64,000 nt of DNA, from assembly GCF_014842265.1 (NCBI RefSeq), contig NZ_JACYVI010000010.1, positions 124,001-188,000 on the forward strand. Reading direction: 5' to 3'. The first letter of the stretch is position 1; every line of letters begins with the position of its first letter. The notes under the pieces were generated by a model, which worked only from the letters and a program-made list of their open reading frames with translations, did no database searches and was not told the origin of the DNA. The position numbers and the translations under genes were made by a program. Below, piece by piece: positions 58,828 through 64,000 of the stretch. Origin of the DNA: Pseudomonas sp. CFBP 13711. Its GTDB lineage: Bacteria > Pseudomonadota > Gammaproteobacteria > Pseudomonadales > Pseudomonadaceae.

Positions 58828-60333
58828 ATGGACCTATTAGCCAACGTGCCAAGCTGGGACGACATCGAGCGAAACCTCGACGAACAATTCAACGCCCTCA
58901 ACCAAGGCGTCAGCAGCGGCTTGCAGAGCGCGAACGACGGTTGGGACGGTATGAGCCGCCGGCTCAGTAACGGCGTCAGCCAGGCTTACGGCTACATGGG
59001 CGGAGCCCGAATCGATCACGTCCGGCAGGCAATGGCCCTCTCCTACCCGATCATGCAGTCCGATCTCACCCGCAAATGGGCGTCGATCAACATCAAGGAA
59101 ATTCTGCCGGTACTGATCAAGCTGGTGCAGCAAGTGGTGATGATCCTTGGGGGCAGCGTCGCAGTGGGTGGCGCTCTTGGCGGCGCTGCAGGCGCGTGGG
59201 CTTTTGGTATTGGTGCAGCACCCGGGGCCGTCGCTGGCGCGGGGATCGGCCTGCAAGTGGGCAACGTGATTCTCATGGCACTGGGTCTGTCGGCCATTGC
59301 GGAGTATTTCTACAAGGGCCTGCCTGCATGCTTGTCGACGTTGCAGGAAGGGCTCGCCACCGCATGGCACGCCGAAGATGGTTTGAAACCCGTAGGCCTC
59401 GACCCGAGTGGCGGTTCGGCTGCACAGGTCCAGGAGCGCACCGAACGCGCCGCTCGGCAGTTGGCCCGCGGGCAAGAGCAACTGGTGATGCTGCTGCTAA
59501 CGGCCATCGTGACTTATCTGACACGCGGGCAGATGAAGGCCGGCGTGATGAACAGTCTGGAGAGCATCGCTACCCGCAGCGCCAAACTACAGGCCGATAT
59601 TTCGAACAAGGAATTCGCGGCGTGGTTAGCGCGCAATGAGCAGAAGATTCTGGCTCAGCCGGAATTGCAGGCGAGAGATGTGACGCCATTGAAAAAGGCT
59701 GAGCCTGAACCACCGCTGCCCAACGAGAGCTCCAAATCTACCAAACCACCCAAAACACGCCCAACCTTCGAAGAAATCTATGCAAAAGCCGGTGCAGCTA
59801 AGGCCGAGATAGACGCCGTGGCTGATGAGATCGCTGCCAAGTACGGCGGCACGGTTGCAAAAGCACCGATCAAATCAAGGGCGCGAGCATTGGAAAAGAT
59901 CGCCAATGACTACGGCGGTGACCCTACAAAGATCAAGGACCTGGCACGTAACACGATCATTGTGCCCGCAGACAAAATTGCGTCAGTTACTCAGGAGTTG
60001 GCGCAACGCGGTGCCAAGGTGAAAATCATCGATGGTGCTGCAGACCCACTTGGCTACAGTGGGGTCAATTCATCGTTCATGACCAAAGCCGGCATACCCG
60101 GTGAAATTCAAGTGAACTCTCCCCAAATGATTTTTGCTAAAGAGCCTGAGGCGTTGGCCAGAAACCTGTTGGGGAGCGACACCTATGACGCCGTGGCCTC
60201 CAAGGCCGGTGTGCCGGGCGGTCTTGGACATGCTTACTATGAGGATTGGCGAACAATGAGTCCAACTTCCAGCGGTGCCGAGGCTATTGCCACGAAAAGC
60301 AAGGCTTACTACGACACAGTGAGGGGATTGTAA
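58828..60333 (+). CDS. Putative T6SS effector with RelA/SpoT-like synthetase tip (DUF6861-like N-terminus)
   Basis: The 501-aa protein has an N-terminal helical part (1-80), a Gly/Ala-rich segment (about 105-155) that looks membrane-inserting, a linker rich in Pro/Lys (about 285-315) and a C-terminal domain resembling (p)ppGpp synthetases: IKSRARALEKI (Lys349, Arg351), IKDLARNTIIVP, DPLGYSGVNSS (Gly409-Tyr410), PGEIQVNSPQ (Glu426) and HAYYEDW. Such tips are known as toxins making (p)ppApp or pyrophosphorylating tRNA. It lacks PAAR or Rhs parts, so it likely rides on VgrG or Hcp. The N-terminal type is one I recall from Pseudomonas T6SS cargo. A coupled partner gene follows. Confidence 0.75.
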   Translation: MDLLANVPSWDDIERNLDEQFNALNQGVSSGLQSANDGWDGMSRRLSNGVSQAYGYMGGARIDHVRQAMALSYPIMQSDLTRKWASINIKEILPVLIKLVQQVVMILGGSVAVGGALGGAAGAWAFGIGAAPGAVAGAGIGLQVGNVILMALGLSAIAEYFYKGLPACLSTLQEGLATAWHAEDGLKPVGLDPSGGSAAQVQERTERAARQLARGQEQLVMLLLTAIVTYLTRGQMKAGVMNSLESIATRSAKLQADISNKEFAAWLARNEQKILAQPELQARDVTPLKKAEPEPPLPNESSKSTKPPKTRPTFEEIYAKAGAAKAEIDAVADEIAAKYGGTVAKAPIKSRARALEKIANDYGGDPTKIKDLARNTIIVPADKIASVTQELAQRGAKVKIIDGAADPLGYSGVNSSFMTKAGIPGEIQVNSPQMIFAKEPEALARNLLGSDTYDAVASKAGVPGGLGHAYYEDWRTMSPTSSGAEAIATKSKAYYDTVRGL

Positions 60334-60557
60334 TGGGCATCAACAAGGGGGAGCGCTTTGCAAAGGAAGATGTTTACGTAGATTACCCATTCGAGGACGT
60401 CACTTACCGATGGGATCACGCTTCACAGCAGGTATTTGTGCGGTTCTATGGAGAGCAGGAAAGCCGCGAGCCCGTTCCCCACGAGAACCGTCTTTTCAAT
60501 GACGCTCTTCGGTATGGTGAGGAGATGACTAAAGCTGAGTACGATCGAGGTAAGTAA
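60333..60557 (+). CDS. Candidate immunity protein for the RelA/SpoT-like effector
   Basis: The 74-aa acidic protein (MGINKGERFAKEDVYVDYPF...) starts in TAATG at the effector stop, so the two are translationally coupled. The longer in-frame opening at 60246 only copies the effector tail in another phase. No family recognised. Pairing and size suggest an inhibitor of the upstream toxin; this is inference. Confidence 0.65.
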   Translation: MGINKGERFAKEDVYVDYPFEDVTYRWDHASQQVFVRFYGEQESREPVPHENRLFNDALRYGEEMTKAEYDRGK

Positions 60558-60699
60558 GTCAACGGCACGCGGAATGGTTCACAGTAATCGCCGTTATGAG
60601 CCACGAGTCATCCTGTGCTTGATTCACAATACAGACCTCCATGCAGAAAGATTTACACCTGAATCACCAATCGTGTAAACGACAACAAGGAACGTTATT

Positions 60700-61101
60700 T
60701 TGAGCCGCTTAATCCGATGCTTGATTGCCTCAGCGATAGCCTTCTGCTGCATAACACCGACCTACGCTCAGGACAGTGAGCAAGCACTTGAAGCCGTGAT
60801 TGCCGAGCAACAGAAACAGCTTCCCATCATGCTCGACCCTATGACCCGCATCGACAATATCAGCTATGCCGATCACACCGTGCTCTACAAGATCACGCTT
60901 TCTGTTTATGCAAATCGCCCAGGTGAACGGGTGTACTACGAGAGTTACCTGACTCAACAGATCCAGAAGGCGCTGTGCAGCCAGACTGCCTATTTGCTTA
61001 TGCTAGAGCTGGGAAACAAGATCACTTACAGCTACTCCAGCAGCCAGGCCGAGCCTATTACTGAAATCACCTTCGGACCAGGGACTTGCCGGGAAACGTA
61101 G
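60700..61101 (+). CDS. Small exported protein of unknown function
   Basis: The 133-aa product starts at TTG (MSRLIRCLIASAIAFCC) with AAGGA upstream and has a clear signal peptide ending near TYAQDS. The mature part (~110 aa) has two cysteines (in KALCSQ and GPGTC) that could form a disulphide. No family recognised. Its place after an effector pair may point to a periplasmic immunity or accessory role. Confidence 0.6.
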   Translation: MSRLIRCLIASAIAFCCITPTYAQDSEQALEAVIAEQQKQLPIMLDPMTRIDNISYADHTVLYKITLSVYANRPGERVYYESYLTQQIQKALCSQTAYLLMLELGNKITYSYSSSQAEPITEITFGPGTCRET

Positions 61102-61156
61102 CCTGTAATCCCCGGTAGTTGAGTTGAGCTCGCGTCATCGGCTCAGGGCCTCTGGG

Positions 61157-61432
61157 ATGACAAAGAGCATTTCGATAAGCGCGACGATGATCCGCATGTC
61201 CGCGTTACTACGCGCCGGGAATAAATACGAATGGGCTGAGCGTCTCGATCAGTATCGAGCAGATCTACCCCACGGCTACGACTTCGCCCTCTCACAGATA
61301 ATCGGATTGTATGGAGGAATGGGGTCCCTGACTGACATGGTTTTGTACTATGACGACCAGCCCTTGATCGACGAGAACAATGAGTTTGCCGAATTACGCA
61401 CCCGGTTATATGAGCTCTGCATGCAACACTAG
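61157..61432 (+). CDS. DUF6966-like protein
   Basis: The recognisable part starts at MTKSISISATMIRMSALLRA and has GNKYEWAERLDQYRADLPHG and LYGGMGSLTDMVLYYD, a pattern I associate with DUF6966, small proteins often found near toxin genes. The start is uncertain: the frame is open from 61124, and ATG 61157 lacks a strong ribosome site. It may have lost its original N-terminus. Confidence 0.5.
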   Translation: MTKSISISATMIRMSALLRAGNKYEWAERLDQYRADLPHGYDFALSQIIGLYGGMGSLTDMVLYYDDQPLIDENNEFAELRTRLYELCMQH

Positions 61433-61646
61433 CGATCCCTATACCCCATCGCTGTCGCATCCGCCGCCGAGCAGCAAGGTTGGGGGCAGCTCAAAAAAGC
61501 AGTACGGGCACAGGGAGCGTTGACAGTAATCACGCCGGGTATGCCATGAATCCAGCTACACCGCTCCACTCTCTAGAAAAAGCACCACCTACCCTGCCCC
61601 GCGCCTAAGGCCGCGCACCCATTCAAAGACAAGGACGCAAACACTC

Positions 61647-62570
61647 ATGCAACCAAACAACCCCCACACCTCTTCCGACACCGGCGAGCTGATCGCAACG
61701 TTCCGCCAGGGCAAGGCCTTTTTGATTTTCGGCCTGATATTGGCCGTTGTATTTTTGGGCCTCGCCGCGTTCGTCTTTTATCTGAGCACGATTGTGCAGA
61801 TGGGCCATAACGGCCCGGTCACGCTTCACACCTCCCGCGGGATGACCATGAATTTCGCCAGCCAGGACGTCGTATTTAGTTTCACGACCGGCTTATTGGC
61901 CCTTATCGGTCTATGCCTATTGGGTACCACCGCTTGGCACAAGAAGCTGCGCAGTACCGACTACGAAGTTTTTGAAAACGGCATCGTGCGCATTACTAAA
62001 GACCAGCGCGACTACACGGCGTTTGCCGAGATAGAGGACCTGTACCTGTTCAGCTCCGGGCAAACTGTATTGACCGGCCTGATCACAAACCTGGCCTATC
62101 GTCGTAATGCCTCAGAGCCCTTTCATCGAGTGGTTGATACATTGAAAGGCTTCCAGGCATTTCAGGAACTGGTCCGTGACTTACACGTCCGCGCACGCCT
62201 GCCGGCTGTGGCCGAAGCGCTGGAGGCGGGCCAGTCGGTCACCTTCAACTGCATCAGTTCAAAGCAAGTCTGGGGCAAGCGAGTAACCGGCAACTTCCTT
62301 AAAGTGACAACGGCGCCAATTCTTGTGAGCCGGGACTTCTTCGAGTACCAAGGCAAGAAAGTGCCGGTGTCGTCGCTGCGCACGGTAGACCTCAGCGCCT
62401 GGACCGAAAATGTAGTGATCAAGGATGAGAACGGCAAACCCGTATTGTCAACCATCGCCACCGGCATCCTGAGCCATGACCTGTTCCTCAACACGCTTGA
62501 TGTCGTGTTGGCAGTTGAAGAGCAGGCACGCAAACCAGCCGCTAATGTTTTTGAGATGAACGTCCGATGA
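61647..62570 (+). CDS. Membrane protein of unknown function (DUF6585-like)
   Basis: The 307-aa product has two membrane helices (about 25-50 and 75-100) separated by a short periplasmic loop, then a ~200-residue cytoplasmic domain with two PH-like repeats (TDYEVFENGIVRITKDQRDY; VSRDFFEYQGKKVPVSSLRT). The downstream small membrane gene overlaps by four bases. Function unknown. Confidence 0.7.
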   Translation: MQPNNPHTSSDTGELIATFRQGKAFLIFGLILAVVFLGLAAFVFYLSTIVQMGHNGPVTLHTSRGMTMNFASQDVVFSFTTGLLALIGLCLLGTTAWHKKLRSTDYEVFENGIVRITKDQRDYTAFAEIEDLYLFSSGQTVLTGLITNLAYRRNASEPFHRVVDTLKGFQAFQELVRDLHVRARLPAVAEALEAGQSVTFNCISSKQVWGKRVTGNFLKVTTAPILVSRDFFEYQGKKVPVSSLRTVDLSAWTENVVIKDENGKPVLSTIATGILSHDLFLNTLDVVLAVEEQARKPAANVFEMNVR

Positions 62571-62854
62571 TGATCTATCGGGGCGCAGGCTGGATGACGT
62601 TGTTCACACCATTAGCGATGTTGATGTTAATGATGTGGTTATGGCCGGATTCCAGCGTTAAGCCCGGAAATACATCGCTCATGCAACTCTTGATGGGCTT
62701 GGGTATTGGTTCAGCCATCAACGTTGTGCTGGGTTTTGTGTTGAATCGCGAGCTTCACCCCGATGGCGTTCGCCACCACTTCTTTTTTATACCGATGCAA
62801 TGGCCGGCGCTGTTGATCATGCTGGCCTGCGCAGTGATCGCCTTGTTGAAATAA
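62567..62854 (+). CDS. Small membrane protein
   Basis: The 95-aa product has three hydrophobic segments (about 8-27, 38-60, 75-94) and overlaps the previous gene through ATGA. The pair probably acts together. No family recognised. Confidence 0.65.
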   Translation: MMIYRGAGWMTLFTPLAMLMLMMWLWPDSSVKPGNTSLMQLLMGLGIGSAINVVLGFVLNRELHPDGVRHHFFFIPMQWPALLIMLACAVIALLK

Positions 62855-62856
62855 GC

Positions 62857-63339
62857 TCACCGACCGCTCAGCAAAGGCGGTCGGGTTTCGACCTGTTCAA
62901 GGCTTACACGGTAAGTGGTGTAAGTGTCCCCGTCTTTCAGGTAAAGGTCGCTGCTGTAATCCGAGATGGCTCCTTTCAGCTTGATATGCAGGCCGTTGGG
63001 GACACGTTGGATTTCCACGTCTTTCAAGTCGGTGTCCGAGACCAGGAAGGGCGGGGTCTTGCCCAAATACACCTTCATGGTTTCGTCAGTCGATTCACGA
63101 TGATCCATGTAGAACTTTAGCCACTTGGGATCTGAAGGGTCCCTCCCCTCCTCCACGATATAAAGCCACTCCCCTGGTATGAAGTTTTGCTTCAGGACTA
63201 TTTGAGGAGGAAGCTCAGGTTTGTGGATGTAGCCATAGATAAGTGCCCCTCCGAGGCAGACCAGGAAGAAAATCGCGAAGTACTTTTTAAGCCTGAGCTT
63301 GAGAGCTTGCCATTCTGTTTTATTCATAGACTTCAACAT
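62857..63339 (-). CDS. Single-pass membrane protein of unknown function
   Basis: The 160-aa product has one membrane helix (about 22-40; KYFAIFFLVCLGGALIYGYI) and a periplasmic C-terminal domain with GEWLYIVEEGRDPSDPKWLK. ATG 63327 (MNKTEWQALK) is an alternative start; neither has a strong ribosome site. Convergent with the small membrane gene. Confidence 0.62.
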   Translation of the reverse strand: MLKSMNKTEWQALKLRLKKYFAIFFLVCLGGALIYGYIHKPELPPQIVLKQNFIPGEWLYIVEEGRDPSDPKWLKFYMDHRESTDETMKVYLGKTPPFLVSDTDLKDVEIQRVPNGLHIKLKGAISDYSSDLYLKDGDTYTTYRVSLEQVETRPPLLSGR

Positions 63340-63345
63340 TTGGCG

Positions 63346-63888
63346 TCAATGGTTGTCTTGATAAGCGCCCAGCGTGGCGCAGTGACGACATTTGAACAGG
63401 TAGGCGGTAGGGCCATGATCCTTATCCAGAGCATTTAAAAACGCTTGCCACTGCGGCCCCTCCTCCAATCCCGTTGAGTCCTGAACGGCGGCGATGGCTG
63501 CCGGGCCCATTTCAATCAACTCTTTGTGGCCGGCCTTACCGATGAATTCGGCCGCGTCGTCGCAGTGAGTGAACCAGCATTCTTGCTGCCACCCGCTGAA
63601 ACCAGGCGTGCGCTGACAGACTTCGGCGATCTGCGCCTCGCTCAGCGTGTCATCGCCATCCAGGCCAACGCTCTCGTCATCGACAAACGTCGCGCCCAGG
63701 CGCTGGTGCGCACTCCCGTCGGCAATGCACCAAGGGCAGATGCAGTTTTCGTATTCCTCAATGGCGTATACCGGCCCTGCGTATATGTAGCCGCGGGCCT
63801 GATTGCAACTCACGCACGTGACGGAAGAAGGTTGCACCGAACCGGTACCGACGGGATCGGGATGGTAGGTAAAGTGGGGCAGAGTCAT
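63346..63888 (-). CDS. CbrC family (UPF0167) protein
   Basis: The 180-aa product begins MTLPHFTYHPDPVGTGSV and has three CxxC pairs (TCVSC, CICPWC, CRHC) likely to bind zinc, with GPVYAIEEYE and ATFVDDESVG typical of CbrC, known in E. coli for influencing colicin E2 tolerance. It lies seven bases upstream of the previous gene on the same strand, so the two probably form an operon. Confidence 0.88.
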   Translation of the reverse strand: MTLPHFTYHPDPVGTGSVQPSSVTCVSCNQARGYIYAGPVYAIEEYENCICPWCIADGSAHQRLGATFVDDESVGLDGDDTLSEAQIAEVCQRTPGFSGWQQECWFTHCDDAAEFIGKAGHKELIEMGPAAIAAVQDSTGLEEGPQWQAFLNALDKDHGPTAYLFKCRHCATLGAYQDNH

Positions 63889-64000
63889 AAACGCATCCTT
63901 GGTGATTGCTTAATCGCATTCTTGCACGCTACTTGAATCGAGTAAAAAAATGGCGGATTGCTCATCCAGGTGAACATAAATCGGCACATCTCCATGGCGA

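Overview
The window is a GC-rich chromosomal segment of a Pseudomonas, most likely from the fluorescens/syringae side of the genus. The basis is the arnBCADTEF-ugd gene order, the codon bias, the REP-type palindromes (ccggctgaagccgg), and a VgrG/Eag/Rhs type VI secretion (T6SS) effector island. No rRNA, tRNA, CRISPR array, transposase or T6SS structural gene was seen. Taxonomy and families are judged from motifs only; no search was run.

Layout. (1) 50-840: six tandem ~136-bp units, each with two inverted REP palindromes. (2) 1414-10253: the lipid A aminoarabinose operon arnB-C-A-D-T-E-F-ugd, every junction overlapping by 1-4 bases. (3) 10440-12596: a receiver-less winged-helix regulator, an Ais-like histidine phosphatase and a PAP2 lipid phosphatase, plausibly further envelope phosphate remodelling. 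(4) 12549-20659: a signalling block with a PAS-GGDEF-EAL protein, a CheB-CheR-PAS fusion and a divergent hybrid histidine kinase. (5) 20768-28714: metabolic genes: sugar-porter MFS, TrmK, RidA, LysR, GNAT, then a NemR-like TetR with an Old Yellow Enzyme reductase sharing an identical operator, SDR, NTF2-like and SRPBCC proteins.

(6) 28715-58078, nearly all minus strand: a T6SS Rhs toxin locus. The head is intact: vgrG, a DcrB-like protein, an Eag chaperone, a 1410-aa prePAAR-Rhs toxin with a PD-(D/E)XK-like nuclease tip, and its immunity gene. Downstream lies a ~21-kb tail of displaced rhs C-terminal modules. Each is a piece of the same Rhs core joined to a different toxin tip (GIY-YIG twice, WHH/HNH, ADP-ribosyltransferase, other HNH) with a small AT-rich immunity gene after it. 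Most toxin parts are truncated, frameshifted or stopped, while eleven candidate immunity genes stay open. Three immunity families occur twice. This looks like a recombinational archive of past toxins whose antidotes are kept.

(7) 58828-63888: on the other side of the vgrG promoter region, a second effector (glycine-rich N-terminus plus a RelA/SpoT-like synthetase tip) with a translationally coupled 74-aa partner, followed by small secreted, DUF6966-like and membrane proteins and a CbrC-family protein. The strongest leads are the RelA/SpoT-like effector pair, the Rhs archive with its precisely placed inactivating lesions, and the REP array beside the arn operon.
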